From Parvimonas micra (GTDB lineage Bacteria > Bacillota > Clostridia > Tissierellales > Peptoniphilaceae): a stretch of DNA of 64,000 nt. Where the stretch lies: the NCBI RefSeq assembly GCF_900637905.1, contig NZ_LR134472.1, positions 434,001 to 498,000 of the forward strand. The letters run 5' to 3'. This document shows, in pieces, positions 36,514 to 45,870 of this stretch. Made by a program: the position numbers and the translations under genes. The notes under the pieces were generated by a model. The model was not told the DNA's origin. It was given only the letters and a program-made list of their open reading frames with translations, and searched no databases. The first letter of the stretch is position 1. Each line of letters begins with the position of its first letter.

Positions 36514-37767
36514 TTAAATATATTTACTCCTCCTTCTATCTTGAATAAAAGCTAAACAAATCAATAAAATTATTAAAATACAAATTCCAATTGCTAAAAT
36601 TTTACAAGATTTATCAAAACTGTAAGTAATAGTTTTAGATAAAATATTTATACTACCATCAGCAATTTTCCCAACTCTCCAGTATGAAAACGGATTATAC
36701 CATTTATTAAACATCTGTAAAGTCGCTATCAGTCCAAAGGATAAAATAACGGATTTTACACTTGATTTTACAAAAGTTGAAATTGCACTTGTAAATAAGA
36801 ATATAAATAGTCCATAGAGTAAGAACAAAATCAAACTTTTTATTAAAACATCAGATATTGGAACAATCTTATATCCAAAACTCATAAGTGAATAATAATC
36901 ACTTTTTACAATATAAGTTGTAATCGGATATTTAAAAGATGATGAACCGCTTATCAAAAATTCTATTCCAAAAAATATTGCAGGTATCAATAGTCCAAGT
37001 ATAATCGTTAAAATTCCACCTGTAAAAAGTCCCGACGATACAATCCTAAATTTACTTGCCCCCGATGTCCTTAAAAATCTAATAGTTTTATTTTGACTCT
37101 CCTCCAGCTTTGAAAATAGAATTCCAAAAGTTACTACAATTATAAAAGTATAGATTAATACTAAATTATTTGTAAAAAAATCCCATAATCTATGTGAAGT
37201 TCCGATTAATGTTTTTTTGCTATGATAGTCAAGAGCTTTATTTTCTTCAGAAGATCTCGGTTGATCAAATTCTGTTCTTTGCAAAAACAAAGGAAGGGCT
37301 GAAGGAATATTATGCTTTTTTAGATATGTTAAAGTTTCAAATGTAATTTCTATAGTTGTTTCATTTACATTATAGTTATTACCTATTTGAATAGAAGCAA
37401 ATCTCCCTTCGGGATCTTTGAGATGTTTAAAACTGTCATCATATAAATACTGCCAATTTGAATTTTCAATGCTTTCTATATATTCTTTACTTTCTTCTAT
37501 ATATTTAGGGATAATTTTCTGATATTCTTCTATTAATTCCTTATCTTCTTCTGAGATATTATCCTTTTCAAGTTCATTTTTGTAATGCTCCAGTTCATTT
37601 TTATATTCTTCGATATTCCTTTTGCATCTTTCAATTTTTTCTTTATTAGTTTTATTATTTTCAAAATTTTTTAAAGATGATGTCCCCAATCCCAAAATTA
37701 TAATTATAATAAGAAATAGAATATTTTTCTTCTGTTTAATAAAATACTTAAAAAACAAATTACACAT
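36514..37767 (-). CDS. ABC-2-like membrane protein, tandem paralogue 1
   Basis: A 417-residue membrane protein of the same layout as the gene at 35112: one anchor, an outside region rich in Glu/Lys predicted as coiled coil (about 38-100), then five to six spans. It starts MCNLFFKYFIKQKKN at 37765-37767 after GGAGGTAGTT. It has its own promoter and no ATPase of its own; the nearest is two genes downstream. Function unknown. Near-identical C-terminal halves of the paralogues point to recent duplication or gene conversion. Confidence 0.8.
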   Translation of the reverse strand: MCNLFFKYFIKQKKNILFLIIIIILGLGTSSLKNFENNKTNKEKIERCKRNIEEYKNELEHYKNELEKDNISEEDKELIEEYQKIIPKYIEESKEYIESIENSNWQYLYDDSFKHLKDPEGRFASIQIGNNYNVNETTIEITFETLTYLKKHNIPSALPLFLQRTEFDQPRSSEENKALDYHSKKTLIGTSHRLWDFFTNNLVLIYTFIIVVTFGILFSKLEESQNKTIRFLRTSGASKFRIVSSGLFTGGILTIILGLLIPAIFFGIEFLISGSSSFKYPITTYIVKSDYYSLMSFGYKIVPISDVLIKSLILFLLYGLFIFLFTSAISTFVKSSVKSVILSFGLIATLQMFNKWYNPFSYWRVGKIADGSINILSKTITYSFDKSCKILAIGICILIILLICLAFIQDRRRSKYI

Positions 37768-37867
37768 AACTACCTCCAAAGCAAAGCAAAAAAACTTTTT
37801 ATATAAAATACATTTTAGAAAATTAATTTATCTATTTACTTTATATTCTAGGTAAATCGTTACTACG

Positions 37868-37896
37868 AGAATATCATAATTGTTATTATTTGTCAA
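37868..37896 (-). promoter_or_regulatory. Promoter of paralogue 1
   Basis: TTGACA (37891-37896), 17 bp, TATTCT (37868-37873), followed by the imperfect dyad GTAACGATTTAC. From here to 38145 (about 250 bp) I see only AT-rich sequence. Confidence 0.75.
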
Positions 37897-38145
37897 ATAT
37901 AATAACTAGTATTTTTCATCTTATATTTTGACATAAAATAAAATTATATCATATAGTAAGATAATTTGAGATTGTATAATTTTAATTTAAAAATATCGTT
38001 CTTATTATTTATGTAGCTTTTAATTATGAAAAAATATTAAAAAATGTATTTCTATTTTCAATTTTAATTCTATATTCTTGTAGCAGTATAAAAAAAGATA
38101 AAGCATTTTTATACTACATAAGCATAAGTGAAAATTGTATAAAAA

Positions 38146-38172
38146 AACTCATCTAAACATGTTAGACGAGTT
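38146..38172 (-). terminator. Terminator of the alcohol dehydrogenase gene
   Basis: AACTCATCTAA / TTAGACGAGTT stem with one mismatch, T-run on the minus strand. Confidence 0.75.
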
Positions 38173-38196
38173 TTTGTTTAATTATTATTAAAAATT

Positions 38197-39372
38197 TTAC
38201 AAACACATTCTATAAATATTTTCTATATCTTCAGGTGTTAATTCTCTAAAGCCTTTTATACTTTCTTTTCCCTTACAAGCCTTCTTAGCCATAATAGCAA
38301 AATTTTCATCGTTAATATTTACATCTTTTAATGTACTTTGTAATTTTAAGTCATTAAATAAAAATTCTGAAAGTTTTTCAATGGCTTTTTCTGCAATTTC
38401 TCTATCAGAAAGATTTTTATCTATGCCAAAAACATTAACTCCAAATTGAACATATTTATATATATTTTCATCATTTAAACAATATTGCATCCAACGTGGA
38501 GTTAATATTGCAAGTCCATGTCCATGAGTTATATCATAAAAAGCTGAAAGTTCATGTTCCATTGGGTGACAACTCCATGCAGTTGATTTACTTCCATTTA
38601 TAAAACCGTTTATTGCCCAGGAAGATGCCCACATTAAATTAGCACGAGCTTCATAGTTTGTAGGGTCTTTCATTGCTATCGGAGCATATTTTATAACTGT
38701 TTTCATAAGACCTTCCATAACACAATCAAGCATAAACAAATCATTTTCTGTTGTAAAATAAACTTCTAGGATATGACTTAAAATATCTGCTGAACCGCAA
38801 GCAGTTTGATACTCACTTACACTGTATGTATTTTTAGGATCAAGAAATGAAACTTTTGGTAACATACACATTGAACCATTGCTTAATTTTTCATTTGTTT
38901 TAAGGTTTGAAATAACTCCACCATTATCCATTTCAGAACCGGTTGCTGAAAGTGTTAATATAGTTAAAAGAGGCAATGCATCTTCTATTTTTGCTCTTTT
39001 TTCTAAATCAAGAAAATCCCATGGGTCAAAATCAACTTTTGCTCCGGCACAAATAAATTTTGAGGCATCAATCGTTGAACCACCACCAACAGCAAGAACC
39101 ACATCAATATTTTCTTCCTTACATATTCTAGCACCCTCTCTAACAGATTCTATTCTAGGATTAGGTTCTATCCCTGAAAGTTCAAAAACTTCAAGTCCTG
39201 CATCTCTTATTTCTTTTATAACCTCATCATAAAGTCCTATCTTTTTAATGGAACCTCCTCCGTAAGTTAACAAAACTTTTTTTCCATATTTTGACAATTC
39301 TCTTCCAAGATTGGAAAGTTGTCCTTCTCCAAAATATACCTTAACAGGAATATTGTAAATAAATGGTTTCAT
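38197..39372 (-). CDS. Iron-containing alcohol dehydrogenase
   Basis: An NAD(P)H-dependent aldehyde/alcohol oxidoreductase of 391 residues, group III (YqhD/BDH-like). The nucleotide-binding block is VVLAVGGGSTIDASK, followed by LTLSATGSEMDNGGVI. The metal site has D in ADILSHILE and His residues in HPMEHELSAFYDITHGHG. The fermentation substrate (butanal or other aldehydes) is unknown. The ATG follows AAAGGAGG. Monocistronic, with its own terminator. Confidence 0.94.
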   Translation of the reverse strand: MKPFIYNIPVKVYFGEGQLSNLGRELSKYGKKVLLTYGGGSIKKIGLYDEVIKEIRDAGLEVFELSGIEPNPRIESVREGARICKEENIDVVLAVGGGSTIDASKFICAGAKVDFDPWDFLDLEKRAKIEDALPLLTILTLSATGSEMDNGGVISNLKTNEKLSNGSMCMLPKVSFLDPKNTYSVSEYQTACGSADILSHILEVYFTTENDLFMLDCVMEGLMKTVIKYAPIAMKDPTNYEARANLMWASSWAINGFINGSKSTAWSCHPMEHELSAFYDITHGHGLAILTPRWMQYCLNDENIYKYVQFGVNVFGIDKNLSDREIAEKAIEKLSEFLFNDLKLQSTLKDVNINDENFAIMAKKACKGKESIKGFRELTPEDIENIYRMCL

Positions 39373-39474
39373 AAAAATCCTCCTTTAAATTTATTTTTTA
39401 ATACTTCTAAATTGATTTTACCTCTCCTCTATATCTAGTTAAAGAATACCCTTATTTTAAAATAAGAAAACAAA

Positions 39475-39510
39475 AAAGAGAGAATTATTTAAAACAATCC
39501 TCTCTAATTT
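39475..39510 (-). terminator. Terminator after the 39541 gene
   Basis: AGAGAG...CTCTCT imperfect hairpin followed by a T-run on the minus strand, downstream of the small membrane protein gene. Confidence 0.6.
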
Positions 39511-39540
39511 TTTATTCTGTAAAAACAATATACCATGCCC

Positions 39541-39921
39541 TTATTTTACTATTTTATTAAATATTTGCTTTGTCGCATAATGTGAAATTAACAAAATGAT
39601 TAAAGAAAAATCAAAAGGAATTTTTACTACAACTTTTATTAAAAAGCATAGAACAAAAGCGACTAAATCTAAAATCATAAATTGTTTTTCACTTGTATAT
39701 TTTTTTATCACACTGTATTTTACTTTTAAATTTCTAATTAATATTACAAGAGCAACAACTCCAACTAGTGCGTCTATACTAAAATTAACTAAAAATTTAC
39801 TATTTATAACAGCCCATAAAAAATATATAAACAAAGTTCCCATCATAATGATAGTTAATCCTGTCAGAGATATTTTTGATTTATCTTCTGACATTTCTTT
39901 TGGTGTAATTCTTCTTGCCAT
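39541..39921 (-). CDS. Small membrane protein of unknown function
   Basis: This 126-residue protein has a charged N terminus (MARRITPKEMSEDKSK), four hydrophobic segments (about 20-38, 47-62, 82-97, 100-115) and no recognised motif. Its start codon overlaps the stop of the M18 aminopeptidase gene (TAATG), so it is translationally coupled to it. A role with the peptidase is possible but nothing in the sequence defines it. Confidence 0.7.
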   Translation of the reverse strand: MARRITPKEMSEDKSKISLTGLTIIMMGTLFIYFLWAVINSKFLVNFSIDALVGVVALVILIRNLKVKYSVIKKYTSEKQFMILDLVAFVLCFLIKVVVKIPFDFSLIILLISHYATKQIFNKIVK

Positions 39922-41240
39922 TATTCAAAAATCACTCCGTCAGCACAATCAATTTTAATATTTGTTGAGAAGAATTCCTTTAATGCTGTAACCATATATC
40001 CTGTGTCTTTAATTCCACAAGTTTCAAAACTTGAATGCATTCCAAGTTGTGCAACTCCTATGTCAAGAGCATGTAAGCTAACTTGAATATTTGATAAGTT
40101 TCCAAGAGTTGAACCGCCAACTTTGTCAGATCTATTTGCAAAGTATTGAGTAGGTACATCTACTTTTTTACAAATTTCTAAGAATACTGCTCTACTGAAA
40201 GCATCTGTTGTATATTTTTGATTTGCAGCTTCTTTTATAACAATACCTTTGTTCATAAATGTTCTATTTGTTGGATCATAAAGTTCAGGATGATTTGGAT
40301 GAACAGCGTGAGCATTATCACAACTTACTAGGAAAGATTTTGCTACTGCTTGATGATATTCATCAGTCCCAAATCCAAGTGAAGCATTAATTCTCTTTAG
40401 AGCATCTTTCATAAATGTTGACATTGCACCTTGTTTTGTGTTTGAGCCAACTTCTTCGTTATCGAAAACAGCACAAACATTTATTGCCTTTGGATTTTTG
40501 GCATCTAAAAATGCTTTCATTGAAGTAAATGCACATTGTAGGTCATCAAGTTTAGGTGTTGAAACGAATTCATCTTTATATCCCCAGATACATTGTCTTT
40601 GACGATTTACTAGGAATAAATCTTTTGCGACAACATCTTCAACTTTAACACCCAATTCATCTGCAACCATTTTACCAAAATCGCCTTTTTTTAGTTCTCC
40701 TGCAGAGAATAAAGGTAATAAATCAACTTGTTTATTGTAAGCATAACCACTGTTTATTTCTCTGTTTAAATGTATTGCAACATTTGGTATCATTAAAATA
40801 TCTTTGTCGATATAGAATAATTTATTTACAATATTTCCATTTTCTCTAACTAGAACTCTACCAGCTAAACTTAAAGGTCTATCAAACCACGTTGAATCAA
40901 TCATTCCACCATAACCTTCAACATTTAATTTTAAATGTTCTCCCGGTGCATCCATTTCAGGAACGGCTTTAACTTTATATGTTGGTGAATCACTATGAGC
41001 AGCTGTAATTTGGAAATGATAGTCGCTAAGTTCCTCTCCTACCTGAAAAGCCAATATACTTGAATTATTTCTTGTAGTATAATAATTTTCACCTTTTTTT
41101 ATTTCCCATTTTGCATTTTCAGGTAAAAATATATATCCGGCTTTGTCAAAATATTTTTTCATTGTATCAACAGTATGAAACATACTTTTACTTGAATCAA
41201 TAAAAGTTAATAATTCTTTTGAAATTTCAATATTATTCAT
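39921..41240 (-). CDS. M18 family aminopeptidase
   Basis: A cytoplasmic zinc aminopeptidase of 439 residues that trims N-terminal residues from peptides (ApeB/DAP group). Metal-binding residues sit in ITAAHSDSP (His near 81), FDNEEVGS and the C-terminal MHSSFETCGIKD His. DKVGGSTLGN and SCDNAHAVHPNHPE are family blocks. GGAGGG precedes the ATG. Together with the amino acid transporter upstream it fits a peptide- and amino-acid-fermenting lifestyle. Confidence 0.94.
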   Translation of the reverse strand: MNNIEISKELLTFIDSSKSMFHTVDTMKKYFDKAGYIFLPENAKWEIKKGENYYTTRNNSSILAFQVGEELSDYHFQITAAHSDSPTYKVKAVPEMDAPGEHLKLNVEGYGGMIDSTWFDRPLSLAGRVLVRENGNIVNKLFYIDKDILMIPNVAIHLNREINSGYAYNKQVDLLPLFSAGELKKGDFGKMVADELGVKVEDVVAKDLFLVNRQRQCIWGYKDEFVSTPKLDDLQCAFTSMKAFLDAKNPKAINVCAVFDNEEVGSNTKQGAMSTFMKDALKRINASLGFGTDEYHQAVAKSFLVSCDNAHAVHPNHPELYDPTNRTFMNKGIVIKEAANQKYTTDAFSRAVFLEICKKVDVPTQYFANRSDKVGGSTLGNLSNIQVSLHALDIGVAQLGMHSSFETCGIKDTGYMVTALKEFFSTNIKIDCADGVIFE

Positions 41241-41311
41241 ATAATCCCTCCTATCAAAATTTAATTTACCCCATTTAATTGATTTAAAATACTTAAATAT
41301 ACTTTAAAGAA

Positions 41312-41337
41312 AATAAAGGAACCAAAGTTCCTTTATT
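41312..41337 (-). terminator. Terminator of the APC transporter gene
   Basis: AATAAAGGAAC / GTTCCTTTATT 11-bp stem with CAAA loop, 29 bp after the transporter stop. Confidence 0.7.
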
Positions 41338-41365
41338 CCCTTATTATCTAAATTGTTATCTAAAT

Positions 41366-42796
41366 TTATTTACTATTTTCTCTTTTTCTAAGGATAGGTA
41401 AGATTAAACCTAAAGCAACCAAAACTGCAGGAGTTATGATCTTTAGAACCATTTCGAATTTGTCTTTTGAGTACATTCCAAGTAAACAACAAGCTAATGT
41501 TACTAAGAAACACCAAGCACCAAAGAACAATCCGACTCCCCTGTTTTTAGTAAATCTATAATGTCTGTCAAGTTCTTCTTTACCATATCTAAGAGCAAAG
41601 TAAGCTACGAATACCCACATATATCTCATCGGCATTACTACACCGTTAAGACGAGTAAGTTGTCTAAGAACTGTAGTGGCTCCCGGAACGAATGATTGAG
41701 CTAATATGATTGCCCCACCAAGCACTGCAACTAATGCAATACCGTTTACATAAGCGCCTCTCTCATTCTTCTTCAACAATCTTGTAGGAATATATTGACT
41801 TGCATTAGGGTCTTCCAATAACATTCTTAAAGGAGCATCAATACTGATTAAAAGTGTTGAGAATTGTCCAACAGTATTAGCTGCTGAATAGATGATTAAT
41901 AATAAATCACCAACACCATAATATCTACCTAATTTTTGGAATGCCCAATAAGCACCGTTTGCAGCGTATGAGTCAAAGGCTTCTTTACTTGCATTGATTT
42001 CATTAATGTCGAACATTAATCCCATAGCAACAGTTCCAAAGATAGCACTGATAACAACCATTAAAGTTGCAAGCATCATAGCTTTAGGGAATTCTTTTGC
42101 AGAGTCTCCTTCAATTTTGTTTACATAAGGTGAAATTTTTTCAATACCACCAACTGCAAATACCAAAATAGATAAACTACTTAAGTAATTCAAGTCAACC
42201 TTAGGGAATAAATTATTCCAAGCAAAGTTTAATTTTAAATATCCGCCGTTTGGATTAATAACCGGTGCTGCATACATCATAAGAATAAATAAAATACCTA
42301 AAACAAACATACTTGAACCGGCAAGTGTTGCTAATCTTTTAATTGGACCTAACCCTCTTGTAGCCAAATAACAGAATAATAGCAAAACACCAAATGTAGC
42401 TAATTGAACGTAGATTGTAGGAATACTATCATACGCTTTAGCATCTCTGAAAATCATAAAGCTTAACGCCTTAAGACCACCTGAACCTTTTCCGGCAATA
42501 TAAGTAATATGTACCGCCCAATAAGTCCATCCTGCATAGTAAGCTAATTTAGAGTTAGTAGTTTCTTGAATCCAAGAAGTTACTCCACCACCTAAATGCT
42601 TAAATGTTGAACCAAGTTCTCCAACCATAAGTGCATACGGAACAAAATACAATGCAAACATTAGTATCCAAGAAAAAATTACTTGAGTACCATGAAAGTA
42701 AATATATCCGTTTAAAACATTTCCGAAACCCCAAAGTGTTGAAAAACACATAAACACGAGGGCCTGCCATTTAATTTTCTTTTCGGAACCTTCCAT
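41366..42796 (-). CDS. APC superfamily amino acid transporter
   Basis: An inner-membrane amino acid permease or antiporter of 476 residues with 12 spans. The N-terminal FSTLWGFGNVLNG resembles the substrate-backbone-binding motif of TM1, and AVGGIEKISPYVNKIEGD that of the TM6 region. The overall pattern is like YjeM/GadC-type members; the specific amino acid cannot be told. GGAGG lies before the ATG. Strong codon bias suggests high expression. Confidence 0.9.
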   Translation of the reverse strand: MEGSEKKIKWQALVFMCFSTLWGFGNVLNGYIYFHGTQVIFSWILMFALYFVPYALMVGELGSTFKHLGGGVTSWIQETTNSKLAYYAGWTYWAVHITYIAGKGSGGLKALSFMIFRDAKAYDSIPTIYVQLATFGVLLLFCYLATRGLGPIKRLATLAGSSMFVLGILFILMMYAAPVINPNGGYLKLNFAWNNLFPKVDLNYLSSLSILVFAVGGIEKISPYVNKIEGDSAKEFPKAMMLATLMVVISAIFGTVAMGLMFDINEINASKEAFDSYAANGAYWAFQKLGRYYGVGDLLLIIYSAANTVGQFSTLLISIDAPLRMLLEDPNASQYIPTRLLKKNERGAYVNGIALVAVLGGAIILAQSFVPGATTVLRQLTRLNGVVMPMRYMWVFVAYFALRYGKEELDRHYRFTKNRGVGLFFGAWCFLVTLACCLLGMYSKDKFEMVLKIITPAVLVALGLILPILRKRENSK

Positions 42797-42844
42797 TTTT
42801 TCCTCCTAAAATATAAATTCTAAGCCAAATTTTTAGCCAAAACC

Positions 42845-42873
42845 AGTATATCAAAATTATTATTTCTTGTCAA
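42845..42873 (-). promoter_or_regulatory. Promoter of the APC transporter gene
   Basis: TTGACA (42868-42873), 17 bp, TATACT (42845-42850) with an upstream TG (extended -10). Confidence 0.8.
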
Positions 42874-42958
42874 AGGTACTTGCAATAGGATAACGTTTTG
42901 TTTTTGTTCTAAAAATATTATCACTTCACCCTGTCGTTTCTGTAAATCAAAATTTAAC

Positions 42959-42982
42959 AAAAGACACCTTTCGGTGCCTTTT
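42959..42982 (-). terminator. Terminator of potBCD operon
   Basis: AAAAG-A-CACC / GGTG-C-CTTTT hairpin with a TTTC loop and a T-run on the minus strand, separated from the potD stop by a 9-bp tandem repeat. Confidence 0.75.
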
Positions 42983-43027
42983 AGTTATTTTAGTTATTTT
43001 AGTTATTTTAGTTATTTTAGTTATTTA
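42983..43027. repeat. 9-bp tandem repeat, five units
   Basis: AGTTATTTT repeated four times exactly, with a fifth unit ending in A (42983, 42992, 43001, 43010, 43019). The last unit contains the potD stop codon (complement TTA at 43025-43027). Such arrays vary by slipped-strand replication. Confidence 0.95.
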
Positions 43028-44113
43028 CTTTGCTTTTATTTCTGTCCAAGCGTCTTGTAGCTTTTCATTTGATTCGCCTAAATCTTTTAATATATAGCCT
43101 TTTTTAAATACTTCCTTTTTAGGAAATACTATATCACTATTTTTTAAGTTTTCATCCATTAATTCTCTTGCACCATCTATTGGTGAGCCATATTTTACAA
43201 AATTACAATTTCTTGCAGAGATTTCCGGTCTTGACATAAAGTCAATAAATTTTGCAGCCAATTCTTTATTTTCTGAAACTTTAGGAATTACCCAGTTGTC
43301 AAAGATAAAAATTGCTCCTTCTTTTGGAAAAACAAATTCTACATTTTTATTTTCATCTTTTGCAAGTAGAGCTTCTCCACCCCAAATACAAGTAAGTTTT
43401 GAATCTCCGGAAATTAGATTATCCTTTGCTTGGTCATCTCCAACATAATTTTTTACTATTTTCTTTTGAGCGATTAAAGAATTTTTGGCTTTTTCAATAT
43501 CTTCAACTTTTGTTGAGTTAGGGTCAAGTCCTTCTTTTATCATCGCTATTGCCATAGTAAATCTGCTTCCGTCCAACATTACAACTTCACCTTTATTTTT
43601 TTTATCCCAAAGGTCAGTCCAGCTGTCAACTTTTTCTTGTTTTGACTTATCATAAGCAATTCCGATATTTCCTATTGTATATGGAACTGAATATTCAAAA
43701 GTAGGATCAAAAACTAAGTTTCTGTATTCTTTTTTAACTTTATCCATATTTGGAATCTTATTTTTATCTAATTTTTCCAACATATTTTCTTTAATCATAG
43801 TATCTACCATATAGTCACTTGCTACGATTACATCATATTTTTCTGCCCCACTTTTTAATTTAGTATAATATTCTTCATTTTCTTCAAAAAATGTATAATT
43901 TACTTTGCAGTTATACTCTTTTTCAAATTCTTTTATAGTTTCCGGATCTATGAAAAGATCTGTATTAGTTACATTTAAAACTTTCTTTTCTGTACTTTGT
44001 TCTGTCTTTTCTTCTTTTTTCTCTTCCTTTTTATCAGTTTTTCCACAAGCTGTGAAAGATACGGCTGTAACTAAAACTAATAATAATGCTAATAAGTTTT
44101 TAAATTTTTTCAT
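43025..44113 (-). CDS. potD: Spermidine/putrescine ABC transporter substrate-binding lipoprotein
   Basis: Captures polyamines outside the membrane. The 362-residue protein has a lipoprotein signal peptide with lipobox Cys at about residue 23 (SFTACG), then a Lys/Glu-rich linker. A type II periplasmic-binding fold follows: KVLNVTNTDLFIDPETI, YDVIVASDYMV, YTIGNIGIAYDK and the FIFDNWVIPK block. Polyamine specificity is taken from the neighbouring potBC. Overlaps potC by 14 bp. The downstream 9-bp repeat touches its stop codon. Confidence 0.94.
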   Translation of the reverse strand: MKKFKNLLALLLVLVTAVSFTACGKTDKKEEKKEEKTEQSTEKKVLNVTNTDLFIDPETIKEFEKEYNCKVNYTFFEENEEYYTKLKSGAEKYDVIVASDYMVDTMIKENMLEKLDKNKIPNMDKVKKEYRNLVFDPTFEYSVPYTIGNIGIAYDKSKQEKVDSWTDLWDKKNKGEVVMLDGSRFTMAIAMIKEGLDPNSTKVEDIEKAKNSLIAQKKIVKNYVGDDQAKDNLISGDSKLTCIWGGEALLAKDENKNVEFVFPKEGAIFIFDNWVIPKVSENKELAAKFIDFMSRPEISARNCNFVKYGSPIDGARELMDENLKNSDIVFPKKEVFKKGYILKDLGESNEKLQDAWTEIKAK

Positions 44114-44888
44114 TTTTTACTCCTCTATTTTTAAATACATAAGTTATTGCTGAAATTATAATTATTATTGCAAAAAGCAATGTTGATAATGCATTTATTT
44201 TAGGACTTATTCCCCTTTTAGTCATTGAGTAAATTTTGACCGAAAGTGTAGCAACTCCATTTCCGGAAGTAAAATAACTGACAGTAAAATCATCTAAAGA
44301 CATAGTAATACAAACCAATGCTCCTATAATTAAATTAGGTATTAGTTGAGGTAAAACAATTCTTTTAAATACTTGAAACTGCTTTGCTCCCAAATCCATT
44401 CCAGCATCATATAGACTTTTATCAAAAGTCAATAATTTAGGCAAAATTGCAAAGACTACAAACGGAATATTAAATATTATATGTGACAAAATTATCGTAA
44501 AATATCCAAAATTAAGTTTAAAAAATACATATAAAATTATCATTCCAATTGCAATTACAATATCAGGAAGTATAAGTGGAAGATATGTTACATTCATAAA
44601 ATAACTTCTTAGCTTTGGATTAAAAGCTCTATATATAGACCAAGCTCCTATAGTTCCGATTATAAGTGCAAAAATAGTTGCAATTCCTGTTATGATAAGT
44701 GTTTGAAAAAAAACTTTCATAATGGATTCATCTTTAAAAAGTTCCATATACCATTTTAAACTAAACCCCGTAAAAGCCTTAGTATATCTTGATTCATTAA
44801 ATGAAAAAACCATCATAAATATAATTGGCATATATAAAAATATATAACACAATGCAAGATATATTTTTCCTGTATATTTTTTTACCAT
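44100..44888 (-). CDS. potC: Spermidine/putrescine ABC transporter permease
   Basis: A membrane subunit of 262 residues with six spans. The EAA loop (DAGMDLGAKQFQVFKRIVLPQLIPN, about 160-185) contacts the ATPase. The YFTSGNGVATLSVKIYSM segment is typical of PotC. It overlaps potB by 7 bp and potD by 14 bp. GGAT-type ribosome binding site. Confidence 0.95.
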   Translation of the reverse strand: MVKKYTGKIYLALCYIFLYMPIIFMMVFSFNESRYTKAFTGFSLKWYMELFKDESIMKVFFQTLIITGIATIFALIIGTIGAWSIYRAFNPKLRSYFMNVTYLPLILPDIVIAIGMIILYVFFKLNFGYFTIILSHIIFNIPFVVFAILPKLLTFDKSLYDAGMDLGAKQFQVFKRIVLPQLIPNLIIGALVCITMSLDDFTVSYFTSGNGVATLSVKIYSMTKRGISPKINALSTLLFAIIIIISAITYVFKNRGVKNEKI

Positions 44889-45739
44889 ATTTTAAATCCT
44901 TCTGTAAATTCATTATCTGATTTTTTTACAAATATTCTAAAAATCATAAGACTTACAAAAATTATAAAAATCATAATTAGAGAAATGCTTGAACCTGTCT
45001 CCCAGTTTCTAGCTTGTAAAAACTCCCTTTGAATTAAATTTCCAACCAGCATATTCTGGCTTCCGCCGAGCAAGTCTGATATTATAAAGGTTGTTACAGA
45101 AGGCATAAAAACCATAATGCAACCTGAAATTACTCCCTTAAAACTTAGTGGAAAAATAACTCTAAAAAATAAATCTTTTCCTTTAGCCCCCAAATCTTTA
45201 GCACATTCTATATATTCCTTATCGATATTTATAAGTGCAGTATAAATTGGAAGTACCATAAAAGGCAAAAAATTATAAATCATTCCTATAATAATTGCAA
45301 AGTTATTGTTTAAAAATTTTATAGGACTATCTATAATTCCGACATTTATAAGCATTTGATTTATAATTCCCTGTTCTCTAAAAATACTCATCCAAGAGTA
45401 AGTTCTAAGTAAAAAGTTAGTCCATAAAGGCATAATGAAAAGCAAAACTAGAATATTTCTTCTCTTTTCAGCTTTTATCCTGCTTAAAAAAAGTCCAGCA
45501 GGATATCCCAAAATTAGACATAAAAAAGTTGAAATTAAGGATAATTTTAAAGATACAAAAATAATTTTCAAATATGTTGGTGTGAAAAACTTTTTGTAAT
45601 TATCCAAAGTGAAAACAAAACTTTCATCTTTTACTTTAAAAGAATAATAAATTATAAAAAACAAAGGCACTATCGTAAATATAATCGTCCATAATAAATA
45701 TGGCATAGCCCTAATTCTATATAAATGTTTTCGTAACAT
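44882..45739 (-). CDS. potB: Spermidine/putrescine ABC transporter permease
   Basis: A membrane subunit of about 285 residues with six spans. The EAA loop is ECAKDLGAKGKDLFFRVIFPLSF, and VTTFIISDLLGGSQNMLVGN is a PotB block. The ATG at 45737-45739 follows GGAGGAAAT; the longer in-frame start lacks a ribosome binding site. It is the first gene of the operon; no potA ATPase gene precedes it, because gpmA is divergent. Confidence 0.94.
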   Translation of the reverse strand: MLRKHLYRIRAMPYLLWTIIFTIVPLFFIIYYSFKVKDESFVFTLDNYKKFFTPTYLKIIFVSLKLSLISTFLCLILGYPAGLFLSRIKAEKRRNILVLLFIMPLWTNFLLRTYSWMSIFREQGIINQMLINVGIIDSPIKFLNNNFAIIIGMIYNFLPFMVLPIYTALINIDKEYIECAKDLGAKGKDLFFRVIFPLSFKGVISGCIMVFMPSVTTFIISDLLGGSQNMLVGNLIQREFLQARNWETGSSISLIMIFIIFVSLMIFRIFVKKSDNEFTEGFKIW

Positions 45740-45771
45740 ATTTCCTCCAAGAATAAATAATTGCAATTATT

Positions 45772-45800
45772 ATTTTATCATCAAAAGAAACATTATACAA
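45772..45800 (-). promoter_or_regulatory. Promoter of potBCD
   Basis: TTGTAT (45795-45800), 17 bp, TAAAAT (45772-45777). Its -35 box lies nine bases from the divergent gpmA -35 box. Confidence 0.6.
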
Positions 45801-45809
45801 GTTTTTTTC

Positions 45810-45838
45810 TTGTAAAGTTTTGTTATTTATAATATAAT
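45810..45838 (+). promoter_or_regulatory. Promoter of gpmA
   Basis: TTGTAA (45810-45815), 17 bp, TATAAT (45833-45838), 33 bp before the ATG. Confidence 0.7.
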
Positions 45839-45870
45839 TAGTATAAGAAAAATTAAAGGAGTTTTTAAAA

